From NCBI RefSeq assembly GCF_004345005.1, contig NZ_SMMX01000001.1, positions 124,001 through 188,000 on the forward strand: a DNA stretch of 64,000 bases, read 5' to 3'. Below, piece by piece: positions 24,800-33,524 of the stretch. This DNA is from Extibacter muris (GTDB lineage: Bacteria; Bacillota; Clostridia; Lachnospirales; Lachnospiraceae). Numbering within the stretch: the stretch's first letter is position 1; each line of letters starts with the position of its first letter. The translations under genes and the position numbers were made by a program. Under the pieces are notes generated by a model. That model did not search any database. It was not told the DNA's origin and was given only the letters and a program-made list of their open reading frames with translations.

Positions 24800-25630
24800 A
24801 TGTATGATGGTATTAGCAAAAGATTTGAACTGCCTACGCTCTACAAAGAAACCGAAGCTGCATTTTGGGATGATGATCATATATCAAAACAAATGCTGAA
24901 AGCTCATCTGGATCCAGATTTTAATGGAGCAAGCAGAAAGCTGGACTTTATCGAAAAATCTGTTTCATGGATAAAGCAGATTATGCCTTCTCAAAGCTAT
25001 CCGTCTTTGCTGGACGTTGGCTGCGGCCCCGGATTGTATGCTGAAAGATTTACGGCAGGGGGCTATATGGTAACGGGGATTGACTTCTCAAGGCGTTCTA
25101 TCGGTTACGCCAGACGTTCGGCCCAAAAGGCCGGCCTGAATATCCAATATATATGCCAGGATTATTTGACGCTGGATATAGGTAAACCGTTTGATTTATC
25201 CACGATGATTTACTGTGACTATGGTGCATTATCAACTGATAATCGGAGAGTCGTTTTACAAAACATATATAGACATCTAAAGCCAGGCGGAAAGCTATTG
25301 CTAGATGTTTTCTCGATGGCTAGATATAACAGCTTTCAAGAACAACAAACCTGGGAGCTGCACAAACATGGGGGATTCTGGCGTGAGAAAGAATATGTCG
25401 AAGTAAATAAAACCTGCAAATATTCTGATAGTGTCACATTAGAACAATTCATCATTGTTTCAAGTCAAGAGATTGTCACCTACTATTTATGGAACACCTA
25501 TTTCACAAAAGAGACGCTTGCAGAAGAAGTAAGAAATGTCGGCTTTAAGATATGTGGGATATATGGTGATGTTGCAGGGGGTCCGTTTAGTGAGGAAAGC
25601 CCTACTATCGCCATACTTCTTATAAAGTGA
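24800..25630 (+). CDS. Class I SAM-dependent methyltransferase
   Basis: The 276-residue protein has the SAM-binding motif LLDVGCGPGLYAERF, an acidic motif II in VTGIDFSRRSIGYARR, and the post-motif LKPGGKLLLDVFS. The N-terminal extension (about 60 residues) precedes the Rossmann core. The methyl acceptor is unknown. It is preceded by AAGGAGG and by the terminator-type hairpin, so its expression may be attenuated. Confidence 0.82.
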   Translation: MYDGISKRFELPTLYKETEAAFWDDDHISKQMLKAHLDPDFNGASRKLDFIEKSVSWIKQIMPSQSYPSLLDVGCGPGLYAERFTAGGYMVTGIDFSRRSIGYARRSAQKAGLNIQYICQDYLTLDIGKPFDLSTMIYCDYGALSTDNRRVVLQNIYRHLKPGGKLLLDVFSMARYNSFQEQQTWELHKHGGFWREKEYVEVNKTCKYSDSVTLEQFIIVSSQEIVTYYLWNTYFTKETLAEEVRNVGFKICGIYGDVAGGPFSEESPTIAILLIK

Positions 25631-25764
25631 CAAAATTATTCATATGGCTTTTAATCGGGCCGCCAGCTGATTTTCTCATATCCAAGCATGTCCTTGCTAT
25701 AGACGGCTTCTCTTGCATGTAGTAAAATGGACTCACTAGAAAATAAAATTTCGGAGGAATGGAT

Positions 25765-26370
25765 GTGGGGAAAAAGACGGAACAGTCTCAAAGAGTATAC
25801 GATGAGATGGCGTGGGATTATGATTCTGCCCCGGAGGGAAAGTATACAAGATCTCATAAAGAGGAGATTATTAAGAAGGCTGTGCTCAGGGAAGGGGATA
25901 ATATCCTGGATGTTGCCTGCGGTAACGGCAACCTGCTTGGAGAACTTTCCAAAAAGGCGAGAGTCAATGCTTTTGGTGTAGACATTTCTGAAAATATGAT
26001 CGCAGCAGCCAGAGAAAGACACCCGGATTGTACCTTTGCGGTGAGTCCCTGCACACCTCTTAGTTTTGAAAACGGGAGCATGGATGTCATAACGGTGTCC
26101 TGTGCCTTCCATCATTTTGAGTCGCCACAGGCATTTGCCGATGAATGTATGCGGGTATTGAAGAAGGACGGAAGAGTATTTATTGCCGAACCATATTTTT
26201 CACCAGTAGTACGGTGGCTTGCCAATATGGTGGTGTTTCCTTTTTCAAAAACGGGCGATGTAAGAGTGTATAACCAAAAAGAACTCCGATTATTTTTTGA
26301 ATCGGCTGGTTTTACTGATATGGAATCCTACTTAACAGGTACAGTGCTATTTTTCACAGCAAGAAAATGA
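25765..26370 (+). CDS. Class I SAM-dependent methyltransferase (UbiE-like)
   Basis: The roughly 201-residue protein has motif I ILDVACGNGNLLGEL, motif II in FGVDISENMIAAARE, and VISCAFHHFES-type and VLKKDGRVFIAEPYF segments of small-molecule methyltransferases. The GTG at 25765 has correct spacing from GGAGGA; the ATG at 25759 lies too close to it. It abuts a truncated ferredoxin-flavodoxin gene. The substrate is unknown. Confidence 0.78.
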   Translation: MGKKTEQSQRVYDEMAWDYDSAPEGKYTRSHKEEIIKKAVLREGDNILDVACGNGNLLGELSKKARVNAFGVDISENMIAAARERHPDCTFAVSPCTPLSFENGSMDVITVSCAFHHFESPQAFADECMRVLKKDGRVFIAEPYFSPVVRWLANMVVFPFSKTGDVRVYNQKELRLFFESAGFTDMESYLTGTVLFFTARK

Positions 26371-26392
26371 ATGTCGTTTTACCAGACTTAAA

Positions 26393-27046
26393 GTGGTAAA
26401 AAATTCTGGAGGCCGGGAAGAAATCGTATTTGCGTATCCGGTATATTTTAGCAAACTGCCGAAAATAGTATACGATTTCATACACGGCAACCAATCCGTA
26501 TTTTCAGGAAAGAAGATATTCATTATTGCGACCATGGGATTAATCAGTGGGGATGGAGCGGGGTGTTCTGCGAGGCTGCTTGCAAAATGCGGAGCTAGTA
26601 TTATCGGCGGACTTCATCTGAAAATGCCTGATTGCATCGGGGATGAAAAGGCGCTGAAAAGGACGAAGGAACAAAACCACCTGCTTGTAAAAGGAGCAGA
26701 GAATAAAATAAAGGAAGCGGCAGAAAGTCTAAAGCAGGGCACGCCTGTGAGGGAAGGGCTTGGCTTTTGGTATCATATGGCAGGCTTATTCGGCCAGAGG
26801 CTGTACTTTTATAACAAGACAAAGAAGTATTCAGATAAGCTGCATATTGACAGAGAGAAATGCATCGGGTGCGGAATATGCGTATCCGCCTGCCCTATGG
26901 AGAATATATCGCTACAGTCGGGAAAAGCCCGTCAGCAGGGAAGGTGCACCATGTGCTACCGATGCGTCAATTATTGTCCGAAGCAGGCAATTACGCTGTT
27001 CGGCAAGAAGCTGTATGAACAATGCTCGATAGAGAAATATCTGTGA
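26393..27046 (+). pseudogene. EFR1-type flavodoxin-ferredoxin protein, N-terminally truncated
   Basis: The 217-residue frame covers most of an EFR1 family electron-transfer protein: a flavodoxin-like part (IVFAYPVYFSKLPKIVYDFI) and two C-terminal 4Fe-4S motifs (CIGCGICVSACPMENI and CTMCYRCVNYCPKQAI). The usual beginning, with the FMN phosphate-binding loop (TGNSxxxA type), is absent, and the possible start is a GTG inside the joint with the methyltransferase. It could be expressed, but flavin binding is doubtful. Confidence 0.65.
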
Positions 27047-27163
27047 ATACGCCAGATATGAATACATTGTTTCATCCTTTGCAATATTCTGCACAATCCT
27101 ATGGCCAGAGCGGTCTTTTATGTCCGTCCCTTCATTTGATTTCCGCCCGTCTTTTCCTGATAG

Positions 27164-27640
27164 TTACAGCCATTTAGCCGCCCAGTCCGCTAGCTCCCTG
27201 CCGGATACGTTTACTGGAAAGCACTTGCCGTCTAATACCTTGGCACCGGATGCAAGAGCAGCCATGTTTCTGCCGGAACTGCCCATGCCGCTTCCGCCGG
27301 ATGTTGCGAAAGGGATAACGGTCTTACCGCTGAAATCACAGGATTCCATGAAAGTGTCGATAATAGACGGTTCTCTGTACCACCAGATTGGAAATCCGAC
27401 GAATACGACATCGTACTGTTCCATATCTGTTATTTTAGTACGGATTGCCGGACGGCAGCTTCGGTCATTCATTTCGATGGAACTTCTGCTGTCTCTGTCC
27501 TGCCAGTCAAGATCTGCATCTGTGTAAGGCGTCTCTGCCTGAATTTCAAATATATCTGCTCCAATCTCATCTGCCAGCCTTTCTGCCAGTCTTTTTGTTA
27601 CACCACTTGCGCTAAAGTACGCCACTAATGATTTGCTCAT
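27164..27640 (-). CDS. Flavodoxin
   Basis: The 158-residue protein starts MSKSLVAYFSASGVTKRLAE, with the FMN phosphate loop SASGVTKR, and contains VFVGFPIWWYREP, a typical isoalloxazine-contact loop of this flavodoxin subfamily. The ATG at 27640 follows AAGGAGG. The promoter (27698-27728) has MerR-type geometry, implying redox or aldehyde-stress induction by a regulator not encoded nearby. Confidence 0.88.
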   Translation of the reverse strand: MSKSLVAYFSASGVTKRLAERLADEIGADIFEIQAETPYTDADLDWQDRDSRSSIEMNDRSCRPAIRTKITDMEQYDVVFVGFPIWWYREPSIIDTFMESCDFSGKTVIPFATSGGSGMGSSGRNMAALASGAKVLDGKCFPVNVSGRELADWAAKWL

Positions 27641-27697
27641 AAGAATCCTCCTTATATTGAAACGATAGTTGCGGTTATATCCGCCGTCTACAAGTTG

Positions 27698-27728
27698 AAT
27701 ATACAACTTGAAGTTCACTTCAAGTCAA
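27698..27728 (-). promoter_or_regulatory. MerR-type promoter with 19-bp spacer
   Basis: On the minus strand the -35 TTGACT (27728-27723) and -10 TATATT (27703-27698) are separated by 19 bp. The spacer is filled by an inverted repeat, given on the plus strand as CTTGAAGTTCACTTCAAG (27707-27724). An overlong spacer holding a dyad is the hallmark of MerR-activated promoters. It drives the flavodoxin gene. Confidence 0.75.
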
Positions 27729-27873
27729 TAGGTATTTTGAAAATTGCCGTAAAAGATTGAACAAAAAAGGTTTTGCCAGGCAGAAATGAACCACCGGGCA
27801 AAACCCATTAGGGCGAAAGGTACCGTATATCAGGCAAAAGGAGACTGCCATACATTACGGTAATCTCCCTCGT

Positions 27874-28044
27874 CTATTCAAACTCTATCTTCCCATGCTT
27901 ATTCTCGAACTCTGCGACATGCTTTTTCATCAAGACTTCTAATTCCCGGTTGGCAGAACGCGCATTATATTCCGCGACATAACGGAACATCTTAAGCAGC
28001 TGGGCGTCTGTCCTGACCGTAAATTTTACAATATCAGATGGCAT
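27874..28044 (-). CDS. Small ribbon-helix-helix (Arc-like) DNA-binding protein
   Basis: The 56-residue protein begins MPSDIVKFTVRTDAQLLKMF and contains YVAEYNARSANRELEVLMKK, the beta strand followed by two helices of the Arc/MetJ fold (residues in strand: VKFTVRT). GGAGGTTC precedes the ATG. Three copies of a CGTC-N5-GACG dyad lie upstream between this gene and 28309, so it probably represses itself and the divergent gene. Confidence 0.8.
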   Translation of the reverse strand: MPSDIVKFTVRTDAQLLKMFRYVAEYNARSANRELEVLMKKHVAEFENKHGKIEFE

Positions 28045-28079
28045 AATAGAACCTCCAAAAAGAATTTGTGGTTATTATA

Positions 28080-28218
28080 CCGTCTAATTGACGGCAATAT
28101 TCCGAACTGACGTCTAGGTGACGGCGTAAAATGTAAAATAAAATACTATGATGCAGGCATCATATAGTCCGAAAGACGGTTGAATTATGTTGACGTCAAT
28201 ATGACGGCATAATATAAT
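28080..28218. promoter_or_regulatory. Three operator dyads plus sigma-A promoter for the 28309 gene
   Basis: The dyads are CCGTC-TAATT-GACGG (28080-28094), ACGTC-TAGGT-GACGG (28110-28124) and ACGTC-AATAT-GACGG (28193-28207). The third fills the spacer of a strong promoter, TTGACG (28190-28195) with 17 bp to TATAAT (28213-28218), which reads toward 28309. The first adjoins a minus-strand -10-like TATAAT for the small repressor. The arrangement fits repression of both genes by the ribbon-helix-helix protein. Confidence 0.75.
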
Positions 28219-28308
28219 GTGAACATAGAAAAAGTCTCAGGATAAGAATGCTATCACAGGGCACGATAGTAGTATAAAGAACAATAAATTTTACCAGAGG
28301 AGAGTCAT

Positions 28309-28596
28309 ATGAGTAATATTAAAGAACTGGTCAAACTGGCTGCTGACAGTATGAAGAACCGGACATTGGACGAATTGCTGGAGAATGACAGAGGATTCCA
28401 GAACAGGCTTGAAGAGGAGAAAGAAGCCCTCGAAGCGGTGAAGGAGCTGGGCTTGACAGAAGAGCAGAGATCTGCGGTGGAGACCTTGGTCTCCAGGAAA
28501 GATGAAACGGAGTATGATTACCGCGTGAATGCCTATATGGCAGGTATGATCGACGCATATGAGATTTTAAAACAGTTTGACTTGACCAAGGAGTAG
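28309..28596 (+). CDS. Hypothetical acidic helical protein (DUF6809-like)
   Basis: The 95-residue protein is rich in Glu and Leu and predicted all-helical (ELVKLAADSMKNRTLDELLE; then EEKEALEAVKELGLTEEQ). I do not recognise it firmly; it resembles small Lachnospiraceae DUF6809-type proteins. It is transcribed from the strong promoter at 28190-28218, which is blocked by operator 3, so it is the main target of the adjacent repressor. No transmembrane segment is visible. Confidence 0.7.
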   Translation: MSNIKELVKLAADSMKNRTLDELLENDRGFQNRLEEEKEALEAVKELGLTEEQRSAVETLVSRKDETEYDYRVNAYMAGMIDAYEILKQFDLTKE

Positions 28597-28627
28597 ACAC
28601 GCCGTTACCTTTACATTTGGCAAACCG

Positions 28628-29145
28628 ATGCGATATATGATAAGATATAGGGACAGTGACCATATACGGCAGCAGAACTTTGCCGATATCGACGAGCTGT
28701 CCCGGGAGGCCGGGTTATTTGACTTCGTGCTTGCGGACCTGGGCGTCTCATCTATGCAGATTGACAATCCGGACCGGGGGTTCACGTTTAAGGCAGAAGG
28801 ACCGCTGGACTTGCGCATGAATCCTCAGAAGGGGCAAAGCGCCGCCCAGAGGCTCAGGGAGATAACGCAGGAAGAGCTGGAGGGGATGCTGACGGAGAAT
28901 TCCGATGAGCCTTACAGCGCTGAGATAGCGGGAGCAGTCACGAGGAAGATCAAAAGGGGAGGGGGGGCCGGGTGGCAATACTGACATTCCATTCGGGTGA
29001 AGACCGTCTGGTAAAGAAGTCGTTCAAGGAAATGGAAAGATGCGGAGCATACAAAGAGATATCGCGTGAAGTCATACGGCCGTCCCATGAGGAGTGCAGG
29101 CAGAATGGACGCGCCCGCTCGACGAAGATGCGGTGGGCAGTTTGA
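28628..29145 (+). pseudogene. rsmH (mraW)-like rRNA methyltransferase relic
   Basis: The frame contains FDFVLADLGVSSMQIDNPDRG, PLDLRMNPQKGQSAAQRL and SDEPYSAEIAGAVTRK, all from the middle of RsmH, the 16S rRNA C1402 N4-methyltransferase. A second frame then gives VAILTFHSGEDRLVKKSF and RSTKMRWAV, the C-terminal part. The N-terminal SAM-binding lobe and a segment around 28960 are missing. It is probably the relic of a second RsmH paralogue. It runs directly into a tag remnant. Confidence 0.8.
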
Positions 29146-29626
29146 ATTTCTGATGATGGAAGTGATGCAGTGCGGACTGAACTGGAATATGATGATACAG
29201 AAAAGGGAAATCTTCCGTGACTGTTTTGACGGATTCGATTACATAAAAGTTGCCCTATATGGTGAGGAAGATATCGAAAGGATCATGCAGACCGAAGGGA
29301 TGATTAGGTCCATGCGTAAAATCGAGGCGGCAATCCACAACGCCCGCTGCTTTCAGAAGGTGCGGGAAGAGTTCGGCTCTTTCAGCGCGTACCTTTGGAG
29401 GTTTTCGGACGGGAAGACCCTCTTCTATGAGGGACATGAAAGCGGAATACTGCCGGCAAGAAACGGCCTTTCTGATGAAGTCAGCAGAGACCTGAAGAAG
29501 CGGGGATTCAAGTATCTCGGCTCCGTCACCGTATACTCCCATCTACAGGCGTGCGGCATCATCAATGACCATGTGAAAGAGTGCTTCCGGTATCAGGACA
29601 CAGCAGAGCGCCTTCCGGACATTTGA
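29139..29626 (+). pseudogene. tag: DNA-3-methyladenine glycosylase I (tag), N-terminally truncated
   Basis: From 29139 the frame reads QFEFLMMEVMQCGLNWNMMI, KREIFRDCFDGFD, KIEAAIHNARCFQKVREEFG and LKKRGFKYLGSVTVYSHLQACG, the core of Tag, which removes 3-methyladenine from DNA. The N-terminal 30 or so residues, with the first zinc ligand and the WGVP-type loop, are absent, replaced by the end of the rsmH relic. It ends normally at 29626. A functional enzyme is unlikely. Confidence 0.85.
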
Positions 29627-29658
29627 TAGAAAGCGCGTAAGGCCGGGGCTTAAGGATA

Positions 29659-30222
29659 TCACATCGGTTTTAAATTCTTCTCCAGGCGTCCCGCCATCCA
29701 CGCAAGGCGTCTGGAGCGTCCTGCCTCGGTTCTGGCATCCAGGTATGCTCTCGTATAAGTCTTCTGAACAGACGGGGACATTCCCTGGAAATTAGAATAT
29801 GCCTGTCCATACTCTTTCAGCAGTCCGGCCACCATTGCTATCTGTACCTCCGTGACAGCAGCAGGGCCGGCCGGCTTGTCCCATCTGCCGTTTTTCTTTG
29901 CCTCTTCTATTTTCGCCCGGCCATAGTCGGTCATCAATCCACGCTGAATCAAGTCTTCCGCTAACGCCTTATTCTTGGGAGACCATTTGCTGCCGATTCT
30001 GCGTGCAGAAAAATATTTGACATAGGATACGCCGTCAACGCGTTTCATCTGTCCGTCGATCCAGCCGAACCAGAGCGCCTCTTCCAGTGCTTCGCCGGCT
30101 TTTACCGTAACCAGTTCCCTCGTCTTTCCAAACAGCAGCCAGACCCCTTCGCTTGACGTGCAGTTATCCCTAAGCCAGCATCTGAACTCCTCTCGGGTTT
30201 TAAAATGTAGTGGTTCGTTCAT
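29659..30222 (-). CDS. YdeI/OmpD-associated family protein
   Basis: The 187-residue protein has the pattern of the YdeI family: FKTREEFRCWLRDNCTSSEG, EALWFGWIDGQMKRVDG, FSARRIGSKWSPKNK and AEDLIQRGLMTDYGRAKIE. The family includes the antimicrobial-peptide-resistance protein YdeI, but its biochemical function is unknown. It looks complete, with its own ribosome binding site. Confidence 0.85.
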   Translation of the reverse strand: MNEPLHFKTREEFRCWLRDNCTSSEGVWLLFGKTRELVTVKAGEALEEALWFGWIDGQMKRVDGVSYVKYFSARRIGSKWSPKNKALAEDLIQRGLMTDYGRAKIEEAKKNGRWDKPAGPAAVTEVQIAMVAGLLKEYGQAYSNFQGMSPSVQKTYTRAYLDARTEAGRSRRLAWMAGRLEKNLKPM

Positions 30223-30318
30223 GATACCTCCTCCTATATTGCAAGAAGTGAAATAGTAGTCTGCTAATTATACCATGCCGCCTGACGTAAGAGAAAGCAG
30301 AATCTTCTTAAAATTCGA

Positions 30319-30359
30319 TTGACTTGATGGGAAATAAGTGTTATATTACATATATAACA
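30319..30359 (+). promoter_or_regulatory. Promoter with overlapping palindrome for the DnaJ-like gene
   Basis: TTGACT (30319-30324) is separated by 17 bp from TATATT (30342-30347). A perfect 8-bp inverted repeat, TGTTATAT (30339-30346) and ATATAACA (30352-30359), covers the -10 box, so a repressor is likely. It lies about 40 bp before the chaperone gene. The regulator could be the TetR protein encoded at 31472, but the MATE operator there differs in sequence. Confidence 0.65.
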
Positions 30360-30397
30360 GATGTAATAGCTGCAGATGCGGCAGTGAGGTGATGACA

Positions 30398-31390
30398 ATG
30401 GCAGTAAAAAAAGATTATTATGATATTCTTGGAATTGATAAGAAAGCAGAAGATGCTGCGATAAAGAAAGCATATAGGAAGCTGGCGAAGAAGTGCCATC
30501 CTGACACGAATGCCGGTGACGCACAGGCGGAACAGAGATTTAAGGAGATAACAGAAGCATATACGATATTAAGCGATCCAAAGAAACGTAAGCTGTATGA
30601 CCAGTTCGGGCATGCCGCCTTCGACGGAAGCGGGGCAGGGGCAGGCTCCGGAGGTACCGCAGACGGCGGGGGCGCATATAGGGAGTACCATTTCGAGAAC
30701 GGCAATATGGACGATATCTTTGGTGATATGTTCGGAGACATTTTCCGCAGCGGCAGATCAGGCGGCTACGCCTATGACGGCTCCGGTCCAAATGGCTTCG
30801 GGCGTTCAGGCTTCCGGGCGAAAGGTGCAGATATACGGGCAGAAGTGGCCGTTAGCTTTGATGACGCCGCCTTTGGCTGTGACAAGATCATCAGCTTACA
30901 GGATATGGAGAAAGGCGGCGGGGCGGTACAGTCTCTTCAGGTCCACATACCGGCTGGCATAGAGAGCGGCAAGAGCATCCGGCTCAGAGGCAAGGGCATG
31001 CCGGGGGTCAACGGAGGCGGATGCGGCGATCTGCTTTTAAAAGTGATGGTCGGAGAGAAATACGGGTTTGAACGGCAGGGGCAGGATGTGTATACGACAG
31101 CATCCGTACCGTTTGTGACGGCCGTCCTCGGCGGCGAATTGCGTGTGCCGACACTCTATGGCGATGTGATCTGCAAGATTCGGGAAGGGACGCAGTCAGG
31201 GACTAAGATACGGCTCAAAGGCAAAGGAATCGTATCCATGAAGAACCACGATCTCCACGGCGACCAGTATGTGACGGTACAGATCGAAGTCCCGAAGAAC
31301 TTAAGCCAGGAGGCCAGACAGAAGCTGAAGGAGTTTGAACAGGCGTGCGGATCAGGTGGGCGCGGAAAGAAAAAGAACAGCGTGGCATAG
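30398..31390 (+). CDS. DnaJ-like co-chaperone without zinc finger (CbpA type)
   Basis: The roughly 330-residue protein has a J domain with the HPD motif in KCHPDTN, a Gly-rich linker (about 75-125), and C-terminal substrate-binding repeats (IPAGIESGKSIRLRGKGMPG and VPTLYGDVICKIREGTQSG). The cysteine-rich zinc-finger of classical DnaJ is absent, as in CbpA and DnaJ class II. It would stimulate DnaK. The ATG at 30398 follows GTGAGGTGATGACA; an ATG at 30392 is possible. It lies under a palindrome-covered promoter. Confidence 0.87.
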   Translation: MAVKKDYYDILGIDKKAEDAAIKKAYRKLAKKCHPDTNAGDAQAEQRFKEITEAYTILSDPKKRKLYDQFGHAAFDGSGAGAGSGGTADGGGAYREYHFENGNMDDIFGDMFGDIFRSGRSGGYAYDGSGPNGFGRSGFRAKGADIRAEVAVSFDDAAFGCDKIISLQDMEKGGGAVQSLQVHIPAGIESGKSIRLRGKGMPGVNGGGCGDLLLKVMVGEKYGFERQGQDVYTTASVPFVTAVLGGELRVPTLYGDVICKIREGTQSGTKIRLKGKGIVSMKNHDLHGDQYVTVQIEVPKNLSQEARQKLKEFEQACGSGGRGKKKNSVA

Positions 31391-31471
31391 CTCGTGTAAC
31401 GGCGGCAGGTTGACAGAACCTTCAGTCCGGGTGTAATATTGAACTATGATTCAGTAAAGGAGCGGTCGGTT

Positions 31472-32032
31472 ATGGCACAAGTCCTAAAAGACGATATCAG
31501 GGACAAGATATTGCAGTCGGCATTGGAAGAATTTTATATGCATGGTTTTACCGGGACGGTGATGCGTGACATTGCCCGGCAGGCACGTATCCCGACAGGG
31601 CTTATCTATTCCTATTATGCAGGCAAGGAAGCGCTGTTCGAGGAGGTGCTCCGGCCGGTACGCTACGACTGGAAGACTGTATTTAGAGAAGGGGCAGGGC
31701 AGCACGGCGGAAAATTTGACCGGCTGAACGAAAGGGAGATGGACTGCATCCGGAACCTTCTCGCCCACAGGAAAGAATTTATCATCTTGATGGATAAGAG
31801 CGCTGACACGAAGTTCTCCGATGAAAAGGAAAAATTTATCAGAGAGATCGAACAGCATTTGAAATATCTCATGAAGCATAAGGAAAGATACGATGAGACT
31901 TACATCCACATTATCGTGGATAATTTTGTGGAAGGACTGCTGCAGGTGATGTATCATTGCACTAACAAAGAACACGCGCTGTTCACGATGGAAAAGCTAA
32001 TAAAGATGTATCTGTATGGAATCGGTCTATAG
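31472..32032 (+). CDS. TetR/AcrR family transcriptional regulator
   Basis: The 186-residue protein has a TetR N-terminal helix-turn-helix (DKILQSALEEFYMHGFTGTV, DIARQARIPTGLIYSYYAGK). The ATG at 31472 follows AAGGAG. The palindrome at 32060-32079, between this gene and the MATE gene, is a good operator, so the regulator probably controls the efflux gene. A signal molecule cannot be predicted. Confidence 0.86.
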   Translation: MAQVLKDDIRDKILQSALEEFYMHGFTGTVMRDIARQARIPTGLIYSYYAGKEALFEEVLRPVRYDWKTVFREGAGQHGGKFDRLNEREMDCIRNLLAHRKEFIILMDKSADTKFSDEKEKFIREIEQHLKYLMKHKERYDETYIHIIVDNFVEGLLQVMYHCTNKEHALFTMEKLIKMYLYGIGL

Positions 32033-32053
32033 GAGCCGGTTCCTTTTTTTATT

Positions 32054-32090
32054 GAACAATATTGAATATACATTCAATATAGGGTTGTTC
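32054..32090 (+). promoter_or_regulatory. Operator palindrome upstream of the MATE gene
   Basis: A perfect dyad has TATTGAAT (32060-32067) and ATTCAATA (32072-32079) around ATAC. Outer arms GAACAA (32054-32059) and TTGTTC (32085-32090) extend the symmetry. The site lies between the TetR and MATE genes, and TetR binding is the natural reading. Confidence 0.65.
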
Positions 32091-32142
32091 AGGCCATAAG
32101 ACCTGTTCAGATAGATAAAATTTACGCCAGGAGGTTATAACA

Positions 32143-33507
32143 ATGGATGAGAACAAAGCAAAAATGGAACTATTAGGAAGGGAGAGCGTGCATAAGGCGC
32201 TGCTGAAGCTTGGGATACCTACGATGGCAGGCATGCTCGTCTCTGCCCTTTACAATGCGATTGACGCGTACTTCGCGGGCGGCCTCGGCATCAGCCAGAT
32301 GGGTGCCGTCTCGGTCGTATTTCCCATTGTACAGCTCATTATCGGCTTAGGAATGATGTTCGGCGCAGGGGCATCTTCCTATATCTCGCGTCTGCTCGGG
32401 AGAGAAGAATATGAGGAGGCTGACAAGGCGGCATCAACGGCGCTTGTATCTGGCATCGTCGTCGGAGCGGCCGTCATAATCGGAATCCTGTGCAATCTGG
32501 ATGCCGTGCTCAGGGCGCTTGGAGCGACGGAAACCATATTGCCTTATGCAAGGGCCTACGCCAGAATATATGTGGCAGGTTCCATCATCAATGTATTTAC
32601 CGTATCTATGAATAATATCCTGACGGCCCAGGGGGCGACGCGTATAACGATGGCTGCCATGCTGAGCGGCAGCATTGCCAATGTGATCCTGGACCCTGTA
32701 TTCATATATGGGATGCATTGGGGAATCGAGGGGGCTGCCGCCGCTACCGTATTGTCCCTGTGCATGAATCTGGCATTTTATGTCGTGTATCTGGCCAGAA
32801 GAAAAGGCGTATTGAGGTTATCGCTGAGAAAATTCACGTGGAGCAGGCAGGTGTACGGCGAGATACTCAAGATCGGAATACCGGTTCTGGCTTTCCAGCT
32901 TTTTTCCAGCATATCCCTCGGGCTTACCAATATGGCGGCAAAACAGTATGGAGATTACGCTGTAGCAGCGATGGGCGCCGTCAGCAAAGCAGTTACGGTC
33001 GGATCGTATGTCGTGTTCGGATTCATGAAAGGATTCCAGCCCTTTGCCGGGTATAATTACGGTGCCGGACAGTATAGGCGGGTAAAAAGAGCAGTCCGGC
33101 TGTGCCTGATCTGGACCGGCGTGTTCTGTGCCGCCGCAGGCGCCTTATGCATCATATTTTCAGAACAAGTGACAGGGCTGTTCGGTGCTGATAGCCGGAT
33201 GATTTCTTTCGGCAGCAGAGTGCTGGCTGTAAATGCAGTTACCTTTATGACATTCGGGCTGCAGATGGTATATGCGTCCTTGTATCTTGCGGTGGGAAGA
33301 AGTATGATCGGCAGCATCCTAAGTCTTGGCAGGCAGGGGATATTCTTCATACCATCCATATTGATTCTGCCGCGTATCATCGGCATCAACGGGCTTATCT
33401 GGGCACAGCCTGCTGCAGATCTGGCTGCTGCTGCCGTCACCGTGTGCTTTGCGGTTACGACAGACAGGAGGCTCGGGCTTTTAGAGAAAGGGGCAGGGAA
33501 GGAGTAG
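32143..33507 (+). CDS. MATE family efflux transporter (MepA-like)
   Basis: The 454-residue protein has about 12 transmembrane segments in two repeats, with the MATE pattern LLKLGIPTMAGMLVSALYNAIDAYFAGGLG at the start of repeat 1 and a similar LKIGIPVLAFQLFSSIS in repeat 2. MATE proteins export drugs and cationic compounds using H+ or Na+ gradients. It is preceded by CAGGAGG and a TetR-type operator, so it is probably an inducible resistance pump. Confidence 0.9.
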   Translation: MDENKAKMELLGRESVHKALLKLGIPTMAGMLVSALYNAIDAYFAGGLGISQMGAVSVVFPIVQLIIGLGMMFGAGASSYISRLLGREEYEEADKAASTALVSGIVVGAAVIIGILCNLDAVLRALGATETILPYARAYARIYVAGSIINVFTVSMNNILTAQGATRITMAAMLSGSIANVILDPVFIYGMHWGIEGAAAATVLSLCMNLAFYVVYLARRKGVLRLSLRKFTWSRQVYGEILKIGIPVLAFQLFSSISLGLTNMAAKQYGDYAVAAMGAVSKAVTVGSYVVFGFMKGFQPFAGYNYGAGQYRRVKRAVRLCLIWTGVFCAAAGALCIIFSEQVTGLFGADSRMISFGSRVLAVNAVTFMTFGLQMVYASLYLAVGRSMIGSILSLGRQGIFFIPSILILPRIIGINGLIWAQPAADLAAAAVTVCFAVTTDRRLGLLEKGAGKE

Positions 33508-33524
33508 AAGAGACAAATGCGCGG

